A DNA stretch of 64,000 bases from assembly GCF_026210795.1 (NCBI RefSeq), contig NC_089431.1, positions 4,588,001 to 4,652,000 of the forward strand, in the 5' to 3' direction. Both the position numbers and the translations under genes were made by a program. Positions 1 through 10,886 of this stretch are shown piece by piece. The notes under the pieces were generated by a model. That model was not told the origin of the DNA and searched no databases. It worked only from the letters and a program-made list of their open reading frames with translations. Position 1 is the stretch's first letter; the number at the start of each line of letters is the position of its first letter. This stretch comes from Rhizophagus irregularis (lineage: Eukaryota > Glomeromycota > Glomeromycetes > Glomerales > Glomeraceae).

Positions 1-350
1 TTTCCTTCAATACAATCCCTTACAATTACTACAATTATTATTCTCAATCCTTTTTCCTTCATTTTCGGTTGTTGTCTGTACCTTATTGATTCAATTATTC
101 TATCTACTATATTCCTACATTTTCCTTTATGTATTGTGTCCTCCCTTTCTCTATTGTCCATACTTAATAAATTCAATAATTCTTTATGTGTTACATTATT
201 GTACATTAGTATTGTATCCTCAAATTTAAATAAAGCATCCCAAAATTTCTTGAATGCTGCTGATACTTCTCTTTCTATTGGATTACATATTTCACATGCT
301 AAACATTCCTCTGGTTCTATCACTCCTAGGTCATGTTCTTGTTTTATGGT
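1..350 (-). mobile_element. Open frame of LTR-type fossil, running off left edge
   Basis: On the minus strand a frame stays open from about 350 to the window edge, giving over 110 residues with a Cys-rich start (CLACEICNP, then IEREVSAAFKKFW) and a basic, hydrophobic later part. I do not recognise the family. It follows the 554-1237 frame on the same strand, about 200 bases away, and both lie downstream of the LTR-like repeat at 2151-2731, so I treat it as a further part of the same element. The element continues outside the window, so its completeness cannot be judged. Confidence 0.4.
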
Positions 351-553
351 TTATATATCCAGCGTTCCAAACATGGTACCATTCCATTTTTAATAAAATT
401 CTCTAAAAATTTTCGCGTCTTTTACTTTTTATCCTTCTTTTATATTTTATTTGACCTATACTGGGCTTGCCTTTACCTCATTTGTTCATTACTGAGTATG
501 GTAGTTTACAGGTTTGTACAAATAAATTTATATTTTTCCTTAAAATTCCCAAC

Positions 554-1237
554 CTAAGGTTGGAGTGTGAATCCATATTTGATTTGTCCGATTATTTGTT
601 GTATTTCCGGATTTGTCAATTTTATAATAGTCGTTACAAATGTTTCCTTTACTCTATATATCTTATCTTGACCAATTTCAGTAAAAAGTTTATATATTTT
701 TATAGCTCCTTGCATCCTTTTCCTTAATGCTTCCTTTTTCTTTTGTTTTTCATCAGTACTTTCATTAACTATAAATTCCATCATTTCATCATATAATTCT
801 TCTCTAGCTGTCTGGTCCGGCTTTGTTTGATTTATTCTTGCTTTAATTTCTCGTTCAAAAATTTGTCCAATATTGTACCATATTAAGATGTTTTTACCAT
901 TTGTATTTCCAAGACTGATGTATCTTTCTACTAATTTTTCAACATCATGAATTTCTACATTTTGTATTTCTGGTATCAATAGGTCTTCCACATTTATCGG
1001 TGTCAACAATTCATTTATAAATCTTTCCACTTTATTCTCACTTTTGGTCCTTTTCACATGTTCTCTATTATCACAAGTCAAACATCTCTTTTTTTTCTTC
1101 TTGGGTGGTCTAACATCATAGATAGTCTTTAGACTGATGGCCTTATTATCTTCATTATAAATTTTTAATTTAATTCCTTTTCCTTTACACAAATATTTTT
1201 CTGAATCCTCTTTTGTTAAATTGATTTTGTATTCCAT
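554..1237 (-). mobile_element. 227-residue first open frame of LTR-type fossil
   Basis: An open frame of 227 residues starting MEYKINLTKEDS. It has a lysine run followed by a CLTC motif near residues 46-56 and a long charged helical second half (for example EKQKKKEALRKRMQGAIKIYKL). I do not recognise a known domain. It lies first after the LTR-like repeat and leader on the minus strand, the position expected for a gag-type frame, but no gag motif is visible and this reading is inference. It could instead be an unknown repetitive protein of the host genome. Confidence 0.4.
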
Positions 1238-1359
1238 TTTATGGGTGAGAGATCGAATTCCTCACCTTCTTATAACTTTCCTTGAATACATTTGTCCAGC
1301 AAATATTATTTTAATTTTTGTTAACGTTAATCATGATTCTTCTTGGGTACCCTCACACA

Positions 1360-1556
1360 GAATTGTTTTTGGAAGTTCACACAGAACTATTCTCAATTGA
1401 TCACACAGAATACCTCAATTGAGTTCACACAGAAAAAGCTCACACAGAACTATTCTCAATTGATCACACAGAAAACCTCAATTGAGTTCACACAGAATTA
1501 TTCTCAATTGATCACACAGAAAACCTCAATTGAGTTCACACAGAATTACCCTACCA
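1360..1556. repeat. Short tandem repeat with CTCAATTGAG palindromes
   Basis: About four units of 45-50 bases built from TCACACAGAA alternating with the palindromes CTCAATTGAG and TCAATTGA. The unit is imperfect and one interval is shorter. It lies in the leader between the LTR-like repeat and the first open frame of the left-edge element. The plus-strand open frame through it is only a translation of the repeat. Confidence 0.75.
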
Positions 1557-2039
1557 TCGTATTTATAGTGTCGGTTTTTTGGGTACACTTTTTATCCTTA
1601 ACTTAACCTCAATTATTTATAAAAATTATTTTTAATCCTTAATTCATGGAACTTATTTACAATTTTCTATTAAAACCCCTTCTAACTTGATTAGCCTCGC
1701 ATTTCCCTTGATAATCAATTACTACCATACATATTTGGTTCATATGTATGAAAATTATTATAATAATAATTTTTCATTGACTTATCAGCCGGTGGTCAAG
1801 TTAGATCAAAAATTTAATTCTTAACATTATCTCTTTATACATTTATGGTCATACTTACCCAAATTAATACCTTTTACCTTGGTAACCATTATTTTCACGT
1901 ATCCTTTAAAATATTTAACTTTATTTTATTAAAATTTAACGTTAATACACCTTAAATTCTTTTTTTTTTTTTTTTTAACCAAGACTTAGAACTTTTAATT
2001 TTATAATTCCTTAACTTCGTCGATCCTTTATTTGTAACT

Positions 2040-2148
2040 TCTAATGATCACGTGGGGGTGATCATTTTCTTTTCTCAGAGATCCTATACTTATAACCTGT
2101 AGTGATCATGTGAGGATGATCACTTTTCCTTTCTCGGAGCATGCACCA
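2040..2148. repeat. Two-copy ~60-bp repeat next to LTR
   Basis: Two diverged copies of about 60 bases, each holding a GTGATCAnGTGnGGnTGATC core followed by TTTTCnTTTCTCnGAG. Next to the LTR boundary the minus strand reads TGGTGCATGCTCCGAGAA; a TGG start just after an LTR is the usual look of a tRNA primer-binding site. I did not identify the tRNA. Confidence 0.5.
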
Positions 2149-2150
2149 CT

Positions 2151-2731
2151 TGTAACACCTGAGCCCATAGAGAATTATGTTTGCCACCTCAGGTATTAAC
2201 AAAATTACTCTTTATTAATAATATAAATAAATACAATAATATGCTTGGTTTAATAACATTAAATAACAAAATAAATAATTCATAACAAAATTCGTCTAAT
2301 TTTCTCTCTCTGTCCTTTCCAAAAGGTGATCTTCACGCCCTTTTATGTTTGTTTTTGTGTAACTAAATTCATAATTTCGATTCATGGATTTAAATTATTA
2401 AAGCATTTCCATTGTTTTAAAGTATTTCCATTATCTTAATTTTGTATCCATTTGATCATCATAAACACCTGAATTATGATTTATAATATTAACGTAGTGA
2501 TCAACAAATTAATCACTTGACACCTCAGATCACTTGATTTCATTCAATTTAGTATCTTTCGGATCCTCATTTATCCTTAAATCTCGTGACTAATAGTTTA
2601 AGGTCATCACGGACCAATTATCCTTGATTCTCATGACTAATAGTTTAACGACTTTTCGGTCCAATTAAAATAAAAATAAAAATAAGTTAAAATTTTATAC
2701 ACTAAGACTAAATGTAATACTGCGCCTCACA
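2151..2731 (-). repeat. LTR-like repeat (5' LTR of minus-strand element)
   Basis: Read on the minus strand the segment starts TGTGAGGCGCAGTATTACA and ends CTCAGGTGTTACA, so it has TG...CA ends. It contains a TATAAA box near its start and an AATAAA signal near its end, in the order expected for a U3-R-U5 LTR. The partner LTR would lie left of the window, so neither LTR identity (age) nor the target duplication can be checked here. Confidence 0.5.
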
Positions 2732-2786
2732 ATTAATAAATTTACTAGATATACTACGGCATTACACCGGTTAATTAGAGGTTACG

Positions 2787-3286
2787 GCGTCCGGCCTGAT
2801 GATCTATCTAAGTCCAGTCATGTTAATTTTTAGCACAGTCATGTGAATTTGGGTCCGAATCATTGGACTATGCGATCCAGTGATTCGCTTAAAATAACTT
2901 GGATCCGATTAATGAGAGTTAGTACTAAAAAATATTTTTTTTTTTATTATTAAATATTTAGTGAGATAATGCTTTTAGTAGATGATATAGTATAAATTGC
3001 TAGAAACCTCTTGTTTCAATAAAATTAAGATGCAATTAATTTTTTGTTATAAGTTTTTAAACATTTTATTGTATAAAAATATTTATTTAAATCTACAACT
3101 AATAATTATTAAATACAAGAAAAAAAAGGTCATGTAAATTTAGTTCGGTCCGATTGATCAAAATTACAGGACTCAGAACAGTTAACTCATTCAATGGTAG
3201 CAAAGTCCAATCAAAGTTTAAATTCGGTCTGCATCAAAATTCACATGACTGTTGACAATTACTGGGAAGATCATCGGACCGGATCC
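2787..3286. mobile_element. MITE-like element with ~17-bp and subterminal inverted repeats
   Basis: The left end reads GTCCGGCCTGATGATC and the right end, reversed, reads GGTCCGATGATC. Subterminal CAGTCATGTGAATTT occurs on the left near 2845 and inverted on the right near 3235. The roughly 500 bases carry no convincing gene. The outer limits and target duplication are uncertain. It lies just upstream of T1 and ends about 120 bases before the start codon. Confidence 0.5.
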
Positions 3287-3289
3287 ATT

Positions 3290-3407
3290 ATTTCGTACTA
3301 CAAAAACCTGCAATTTAAAAGGCTGAAACTATTTCACAAATTAGGATTCCCAATATTCTTGTACTCTTTTATTCTTTTTTTCTTTCGTTTTAATATTGAT
3401 AATTATA
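3290..3407 (+). promoter_or_regulatory. Conserved TLDc-array promoter/leader block (T1 copy)
   Basis: This block shares with T2, T3 and T4 the order TACAAAA..CTGCAAT, a block like CTGAAACnATTTCACAAATT, then TTnTACTCTTTTnTT and a pyrimidine/A-rich leader into the ATG. Conservation among paralogues suggests the core promoter and 5' leader, but recent duplication alone could explain it. Confidence 0.45.
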
Positions 3408-4915
3408 ATGGCGGATAATAAATTTTTACCAAAATTATTACAAAATTTACTTGAAATTTTAGACGATGAAGAATATTATGATATTATAATTGAAGTTGGT
3501 AATGACCCTAACGTGAAAATTTTTCGTGCTCATATGGTTATTTTAAATTATCGTTCTCCATATTTTAGAAGAATTTTATCAACTAATAAAAAGAAAAATG
3601 ATGGAGCTTTATCACATATCAAATTACCGAAAATTTTACTTGAAATTTTTCAAATAATTATAAGGTAAGAAATAATAAACTAAATTTTATAATAAAGTGA
3701 TTATTTGTAAAATTTTTTAATTAACGCATTATTATATTTTAGGTATATTTATGGCGGAAAAATTTCTTTAGTTGATTATGATATTTTAGATATTATTAAG
3801 ATATTGGCTGCCGTTAATGAACTAAGTCTTCGGGAATTAATTCCCCATATACAATCATTTTTGATTGAGAACAAAATTTTAATCTAATATACCAGATGGC
3901 CTTTGAAAATGATTCTTTCTTGGATCTTCAAAAGTTTTGCACAGAGTTAATAGCTAAACATCCAGAAAAAATTTTCAGTTCATCTAATTTTACTTCGATT
4001 CCAGAAAAAGCTTTAATCTCTCTTATTCAACATGATAATCATCAAATGGGAGAAGTTCAAGTTTGGGAACATGTACTTAAATGGGGTATTGCAAAAAATC
4101 CTGGACTTTCGTCAGACCCTTCAAGTTATTCAAATGATGATTTTAATGTTTTGAAAAATGATTTACAACATTTTATTCCTTTAATTAAATTTACTGAATT
4201 TACTTCTAGAGAATTCCTGAATGAGGTATATCCGTATAAAAAGATTATTCCTGATGAGATGTGTGAAAATTTAGTCAAATATTTTTTGGATCATGATTAT
4301 GTACCAAGAAAAAAATCAGAACCACAGATTATTAAAGAATTAAATACTAAGGGTATTGATTCAAATATCATTACAATTCAACATGCTGAATTAATCTCAA
4401 AATGGATTGATGGATTAGAAATTACAGATGAATCGAAAAGCTTATATGAATTCAAATTAATTTTTCGTGGATCTCGAGATGGATTTACAGCCAGACAGTT
4501 TCATAAAATATGTGATAATCTATCTCGTACTGTAACAATAATTAAAGTGAAAGACACCAATGAAATTCTTGGAGGATATAACCCGATTGAATGGAAAAAT
4601 AGTAATAATTCTATTAATTGTCATGGTACTACTAAAGATAGTTTTATTTTCTCTTTTATAAATAAAGAAAATATTGAAAATCATATTATTAGTCGAGTGA
4701 AGAATGAAAAATATGCTATATGTAATTGGTTTAATTACGGACCATCATTTGGTAATGAAGATCTTACATTATATGAAGGGTTTCAAAGTGAAGTTTCTTT
4801 TAAAAATAAGAAAAGTCGTTGTTGTAAAAGTTCTTATGACAAACAGATCAGAAAGACGGAAGAAGAATTTTCTGTAGATGAATATGAAGTATTTCAGATT
4901 ATAAATGATAATTGA
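3408..4915 (+). pseudogene. T1: BTB-BACK-TLDc protein, broken by a 19-bp deletion
   Basis: Exon 1 is 3408-3664, the intron 3665-3742 (GTAAGA..TTTTAG) and exon 2 3743-4915, by analogy with intact T3. Exon 1 gives the BTB start (MADNKFLPKLLQNLLEILDD, then YYDIIIEVGNDPNVKIFRAH). Exon 2 should continue through BACK to a C-terminal TLDc domain with RGSRDGF, EILGGYNPIEW and VDEYEVFQI. Relative to T2 and T3, 19 bases are missing near 3875, where AACAAA repeats could have slipped. The frame then stops at 3885-3887, and the rest reopens at 3896 for 339 codons. BTB proteins with BACK usually recruit cullin-3; TLDc domains are linked to oxidative stress and V-ATPase binding. The downstream frame is well preserved, so the break looks recent, or is an assembly error. 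Confidence 0.8.
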
Positions 4916-5812
4916 CAAAATGGTTTGTTAAGAAGTTGTGTATAAAAATATTAATTTTAGTACCACTATAAAATTCAAAGAAACTATTCTATATTGAGCC
5001 ACAGTAAATATTATATCACTTATTATAAATACAGATTTAACATATAGTAGTAATAAAACTGGTGTAACACTAATCATGGGATCTTAAATAAACGATTTAT
5101 GGACAATGAAGATGTTAGATACTAAGTTATGATACACAAATTTAAAAAGCATAAAACAAATAAAAATTTCTAAAGAAAAGGTGAGCAAGTGAAAGGCCTG
5201 GTAGTGTTGTAATTCTCTTAATTTATACGATAAAAATAATTTGCATTTTTTTAACTTTTTTTATATTAACCTTCTTTCTGAAAACAAGTTTAGCATTATC
5301 GTATATATATTGTTCTTAAAGCATGAACCATTAAAACATCATCTACCAAAGTCAAAGATCGGATTTTTATTTTTGTATTATCTAATATTTCATCTGAAGT
5401 TAATCCATTAACTCTATTAATAACCTAAGATGACTCAAAAAAAAAAAATTTTCTTTTTTATAAATCCATAGGTTGTAACTTATTCATAAGGATAATAATA
5501 ATTTTTATGTGGTCATTTTAAATAATATTTATTCGAGAATATACTTATTTTAATTACGCCTCTATAAAAAATATCATTACAAATAATTTTATTATTTTAA
5601 ACAATTATGAAGAATTTAAACCAGTTACGGTATACACAGTTTGGACCAAAAGTGCAATTTTTATTGAAACTTTTGTTCAAAATTTATAATGTGACTTATG
5701 ATTTTTAATTTTTTATGGTTTAATGTTTTGCTAAAATGTCTTATAAATGTTATTTGGTTCCTTGATTTATAAATGCAAATTTGTCATCTAATCAATATTT
5801 TTATAATAAAAT

Positions 5813-6199
5813 CCCTGTAAAAAAAGTCAATCCGTTTTTTTTATTCCATCTTTTTTCCGTAAAAGGCTCATATTTCCGGAATTAATAACTTTATATCACG
5901 GAATTTATCGAATTATGGTATGCGATTCTGTAAAAATTTCTGATTCTTCACTTTTAGTTTAGATTTCTTTAATAGTATGAGTTGTGAAGCTACTCTTTTA
6001 TTTTATTTTGATTTTCTTATTTAAATTTAATATTGTTCGATTTTATTGTTCGATTTTAAAATTACAAATAAATATAAAGTCATAAGACTGTTTGACAAAA
6101 GGAATTTATCGAATTATTTGCATTTTCCGTGAATGGATCCGTGAAAGGTTCAATTTCACGGAGTTTTTACAGAAATAACGGATAAAATTTTTTATAGGG
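5813..6199. mobile_element. CCCTRTAAAAA MITE, 387 bp, TSD AAT
   Basis: It begins CCCTGTAAAAAAAGTCAATCC and ends ATTTTTTATAGGG; the reversed end begins CCCTATAAAAAATTTTATCC. AAT flanks both sides (5810-5812 and 6200-6202). Internal copies of a TTTCCGT/ACGGAAT motif occur. No transposase is seen, so it is non-autonomous. Confidence 0.75.
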
Positions 6200-6489
6200 A
6201 ATAATAAAATAAAAATCTATTTTTTTAAGTTATTTCTGTAAGATTATTTTATGGCCGTTGAATTATCCAGCAAAAACAAAATCTATTTTAAAAAAGAATA
6301 TTTTTTTTTTTTTATAAATATAAATTTATAATCTTCATCTGAGGATAAGTATTTACAAATATAGTTCATGATTAGTAAATTTGATTTGAAAAAATTATTA
6401 AAATCAAACTGCGCCCAAATATTGATATCACTTTATTAATTAACATTTTTTGGTGAAACATCTAATATAGTAAACTAGGTACTAGGTCT

Positions 6490-6640
6490 TTGGCGTAAAT
6501 CGGTAATCTCTGTTAAATTAACCGATTCCGATTAATTATCCGTTATTATGTGCTACAAAAGATCTGCAATATAGAGAAGCTGAAACAATTAAGGATTGGC
6601 AAATTCTTATACTCTTTTCTTTATTTTAACATTGACAATA
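6490..6640 (+). promoter_or_regulatory. T2 promoter/leader block, near-identical to T3
   Basis: About 80 bases from CGGTAATCTCTGTTAAATTA to GTGCTACAAAAGATCTGCAAT are the same as upstream of T3 (about 12695-12775). They are followed by TTCTTATACTCTTTTCTTTA and a short leader to the ATG. This marks T2 and T3 as the most recent duplicate pair and outlines the shared 5' region. Confidence 0.5.
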
Positions 6641-8151
6641 ATGGCTGAGAATAAATTTTTACCAAAATTATCACAAAATTTGCTCGAAATTTTAGATGAT
6701 GATGAATATTATGACATTACAATTGAAGTTGGTAATGACCCTAACGTAAGAATATTTCGCGCCCACATGGTTATTTTAAATTATCGTTCCCCTTATTTGC
6801 GAAGAATTTTATCAACTAATAAAAAGAAAAATGATGGAACTTTAGCACATATTAAATTACCAAATATTTTACCTGATATTTTTCAAATAATTATAAGGTA
6901 AGAAATAATAAACTAAATTATCTAAATTGTTACAAAATAAAAATTTTGTTTTAACCAACACATCATTATATCATAGGTATATTTATGGTGGAAGAATTTC
7001 TTTATTAGAATATGATATTTTAGATATTATTAAGATCTTGGTTGCCGCTAACGAATTAAGTCTTCAGGAATTAATTCCCCATTTACAATCATTTTTGATT
7101 AAAAACAAACAAAACTGGGTAGAACAAAATTTTAATCTAATATACCAGATGGCCTTTGAAAATGATTCTTTCTTGGATCTTCGAAAGTTTTGCACAGAGT
7201 TAATATCTAAATATCCAGAAAAAATTTTCAGTTCATCTGATTTTACTTCGATTCCTGAAAAAGCTTTAATCTCTCTTATTCAACATGATAATCATCAAAT
7301 GGGAGAAGTTCAAGTTTGGGAACATGTACTTAAATGGGGTATTGCTCAAAATCCTGGACTTTCTTCGGATCCTTCATGTTATTCAAATGATGATTTTAAA
7401 TCCTTGAAAAATAATTTGCAACAATGTATTACTTTTATTAAATTTACTAAATTTACTTCTAAAGAATTCTTGAATAAGGCATATCCATACAAAAATATTA
7501 TCCCTGAAGAGTTATATGAAGATACGATTAAATACTTTTTGGACAATCCAAATAACAAGTCAGAACCGCAGCCAATCAAAAGTTCCAAAAACATAGATTC
7601 AATAATTATTACAACTCAACATGCTGAATTAATCTCAAAATGGATTGATAGATTAGAAATTACAGATGAATTGAAAAGTTCATATGAATTCAAATTAATT
7701 TTTCGTGGATCTCGTGATGGATTTACAGCTGAACAATTTCATAAAATGTGATGATCAATCTCGTACTGTAACAATAATTAAAGTGAAAGACACCAATGAA
7801 ATTCTTGGAGGATATAATCCGATCAAATGGACAACTAGTAAAAATAGTAGTAATTATAATAGTACAGCTAAAGATAGTTTTATTTTCTCTTTTATGAATA
7901 AAGAAAGTATTCAAAATCATATTATTAGTCGAGTGAAGAATGAAAAATATGCTATAAACAATTGGTACAATTACGGACCATCATTTGGTAAAGATCTTAT
8001 ATTATATGGAGGGTTTCAAGGTGAAGTTTCTTTTAGAAATAAAACAAGTTATTGTTTTAATAAAAGTTCTTATGACAAACAGATCAGAAATACGGAAGAA
8101 AAATTTTCTGTAGATGAATATGAGGTATTTCAGATTATAAATGATAATTGA
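6641..8151 (+). pseudogene. T2: BTB-BACK-TLDc protein with 2-bp frame break
   Basis: Exon 1 is 6641-6897, the intron 6898-6976 and exon 2 6977-8151. BTB (YYDITIEVGNDPNVRIFRAH), BACK (from NWVEQNFNLIYQ through QVWEHVLKWGIAQNPGL) and the first part of TLDc (FKLIFRGSRDGFTAEQFH) read through to about 7745. There, compared with T3 (AAATATGTGAT), two bases are missing (AAATGTGAT). The original frame stops at 7749-7751 and the rest of TLDc (EILGGYNPIKW to VDEYEVFQI) continues in another frame to 8151. Everything else is intact. The start follows T3: the ATG lies right after the conserved leader, and an upstream in-frame ATG at 6596 lies inside the leader. A sequencing error is possible. Confidence 0.8.
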
Positions 8152-9137
8152 AAAAATGGTTTGTTAAGAAGTTGTGTATAAAAACATTAAAATTTAGTAC
8201 CACTATATAATTCAATAAAAAAAAATATATTATGACATGAATATTGTTTCCATTTATATCGCTTATTATAAAATAATACGGATTTATACAATAGTAATAA
8301 AGCTTATAAAATAATAATTACGAAACTTAAATAAAGATTTATAGATAACTAAGTTATTATATATTGACTGAAGTTATAATAATAAATAGTTAATAGTATA
8401 CACAAATTGAATCTATAAACTCGGGTAAAATTTGCCAATAAACTTTATTCTAGTGCGAAATTGAGAACGAGAATATTTATATAATCTATAAAAAATACTG
8501 AATAGTATTATATTACTTATTAGATTTAGCATATACTAGTAATTAAACTTGTGAAGCACTAATCATGGGATCTTAAATAAATGATTCATAGATAATGAAG
8601 TTGTTAGATATTAAGTTATGATAATATATACACAAATTTGAAAAGCATAAAACAAATAAAAATTTCCAAAGAAAAGACAATGAAAAGGTGAGCAAAGGCA
8701 TACCCTATAAAAAATATTTGTCCAATAAATATAAGGAATGGGGCCTGGCAGTGTTGTAATTCTCTTAATTTATACGATGAAAATAATTTACATTTCTTTA
8801 ACTTTTTTATATATATCAACCTGCTGTCTGAAACCAAGTTGAGCATTGTTCTTAAAGCATGAACCATCATTAAACATCATCTACCAATGTATTAACGTTA
8901 AATAAAAATGGATTATTGGCATGATGCAAAATGTGCAAAAAAACTTCAAATGAAATTTCTATTATCTAATATTTCGTCTGAAGTTAATCCATTGACTCTA
9001 TTAATAACCTAAGATGACTCAAAGAAATATTTTCGTTTTTATAAATCCATATATTGTAACTGATAATAGTGGTCATTTTAAATAATATTAAGTTATTCGA
9101 GAATATACTTATTTTAATAAAATAATTTTAAACAATT
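8152..9137. other. Intergenic after T2: duplicated spacer
   Basis: This stretch matches the spacer after T1 in several blocks. A minus-strand frame at 8616-8870 spans the block shared with 5150-5340 but is not kept open in that copy, so I do not call it a gene. At about 8703-8742 this copy holds extra sequence starting CCCTATAAAAAATATTTGTCC that is absent after T1, apparently a remnant of the CCCTATAAAAA MITE family. Confidence 0.55.
8703..8742. mobile_element. Remnant of CCCTATAAAAA MITE
   Basis: Extra sequence relative to the paralogous T1 spacer. It has the family start CCCTATAAAAAATATTTGTCC and AATAAATAT..GGAATGGGG, like the first 50 bases of the element at 28291. No matching GGG end is present, so it is a truncated copy. 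Confidence 0.5.
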
Positions 9138-9741
9138 CCCTATAAAAAAAATGTGTCCGGAAAATGTCCGGAAAAAATTGCACAAATTCTGGACATTTTC
9201 ATTGTCCAGAAAATGTCCAGGACATGTTCCAAATTTTGACCATTTCCGGACATTTTTGTCTGGGATCTGTCCAGAATTTCGTCATGTCCAGAATTTGTCA
9301 CAAAAGATGATTGGCAAGATGATCATATACCATCTACACCGAATTTGAGCTACAAGTAAAATCACAAATATATAGTATTTTTGCCTGCTCAGCAAATTTA
9401 ATTAGTACGACAAAGAAGGTTTTGAATGTCAGTTTCTTGCTTTTTACATTTTTTTGTAAAATTAATTTATCTTTTTTTAAGAAACTAGCATCCAAAATTT
9501 GTCCGGAATTTTGTTATGTCCAGAATTTGTACGGTTCAAATTGTCTGAATTTTACTATGTCCGGAATTTGTCCAGTTTTATATGTCCGGAATACATCCTG
9601 AATGCCTATACTAGACATATTCTGGACAAATTCTGAACACATCAAAATTTTAAACATCATGTTTGTGTCAAAAAACTGGACAATTTCCAGACATATCAAA
9701 ATGTTTTCTGGATATTTTCCGGACATTTATTTTTTATAGGG
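9138..9741. mobile_element. CCCTATAAAAA MITE, 604 bp, TSD ATT, with empty site known
   Basis: Starts CCCTATAAAAAAAATGTGTCC and ends TTTTTTATAGGG, with further inverted copies of GTCCGGAAAATGTCCGG next to both ends. ATT flanks both sides (9135-9137, 9742-9744). The paralogous spacer after T1 (about 5600-5640) reads TTAAACAATTATGAAGAA without it, which is the empty site. The interior is rich in TGTCCGGAATTTGTCCAG-type repeats. The small open frames inside are repeat translation, not genes. Confidence 0.85.
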
Positions 9742-10319
9742 ATTTTGAAGAATTTAAACCAGTTACGGTACACAGTTTGGACCAAAAGTGCAATTTTTAT
9801 TGAATATTTTTGATATTTTACTTTTTATAAATTTATCATCTGGTATAATCTTCATCTGAGGATATAAAGTACTATTTATAAATATAGTTCGTGATTGATT
9901 TGAAAAATGAAACTGCGCCCAAATATTGATAATATAAAACAAGTTAACATTAAACATGGCAGGGAGCTATAGTCATAGTATAATTAGAACTGTAATAATT
10001 CTGACTTTTTTTTTAATTAAGTTGGTTTATACTACCATACAGTATCATAATTATTATGATAAATAGTTTTTAAGATTTAAAGAGAATTTCTAAATTTTAA
10101 CTGGTGGAAAAATTACTGGTAGATCATGTGATTGTGTATTAAATATTCATGTGATTTATTATGATGATGCAATTTCATTTGGCTCGCTTCGCTCGCCGGG
10201 CTTTTCTAGCCAAACCATAACTTTCACTTTATTTGCAAAATTTTTGATTATATTTAACATATCTATAAAAAAAAATGAGAAATTACTCTTAACTAGCTAT
10301 TAACATAATTTTTTTCTCA

Positions 10320-10886
10320 TTTGGTAAAGGATGATCATTTTCGGTTTATTTTGCTTGTTAATCATTTTTGGCTTAGTTATTTCACTTGTTAATCATTTTA
10401 AGGTTAATTATCTTGATTGTTGTTTATTTTTTGGTTTAAAAATAAAAAAATATATATATCAGAATATGTGATTAACTTTAAATAACAATACAGAAAGATT
10501 GTTTATTACTTGATAAAGCATTTATTTAATATTTACCATCATCATTTTTGGAATTACGGCTCTGGAAAAAAATTTTTCATGATTATATTGTAATAAAACA
10601 ATTCTACTATCCGATTGTTAATCATTTTTAGTTCTGGAAAATTATGATAACTGAATATCATAATAATAAGACAATGATAATGAAATTTTACCATTTAGTT
10701 GTTGTTTATTGTTTTGTTTCAAAATAAAAAATTACTTGATATAACATTTATTTAATTTTATCATCCAATTGTTGAGAAAAAAAATTTTATGATAACATTA
10801 TAATAAAACAACAATCTTATTATCTGATTGTTAATCATTTTTAGAATTACTACCCTGAAAAAATTTTCATGATAGCATTATAACTA
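10320..10886. repeat. Diverged AT-rich tandem repeats
   Basis: Repeated blocks of GATTGTTAATCATTTTT, TTGTTTATTnTTTnGTTTnAAAATAAAA and ATTTATTTAATnTTnACCATC recur at intervals of about 200 bases and continue after the hairpin element (12143-12370). No coding frame is seen. The hairpin element was inserted into this array. Confidence 0.6.

Larger units (their letters stand above)
4916..6640. other. Intergenic T1-T2: duplicated spacer with one MITE
   Basis: Apart from the MITE at 5813-6199 I see no gene. Blocks match the T2-T3 spacer: GCATAAAACAAATAAAAATT near 5150 and 8645, GTTGTAATTCTCTTAATTTA near 5207 and 8754, and GTTACGGTAnACAGTTTGGACC near 5626 and 9760. The spacer was therefore duplicated together with the gene. 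Confidence 0.65.

Noticed and set aside
1238-1265. tRNA-like B-box (GAGATCGAATTCCTC)
   Set aside because: No A-box or cloverleaf around it; just a short hairpin upstream of the element's first frame.
7379-7594. Minus-strand frames inside the TLDc genes (also 7723, 13569, 13885, 17231, 18593)
   Set aside because: They are antisense shadows of conserved coding sequence and recur only because the sense genes are paralogues.
9151-9348. 65-codon frame and minus-strand frames at 9514-9957
   Set aside because: They fall on or across the 604-bp MITE and consist of its GTCCGGA-type repeats.
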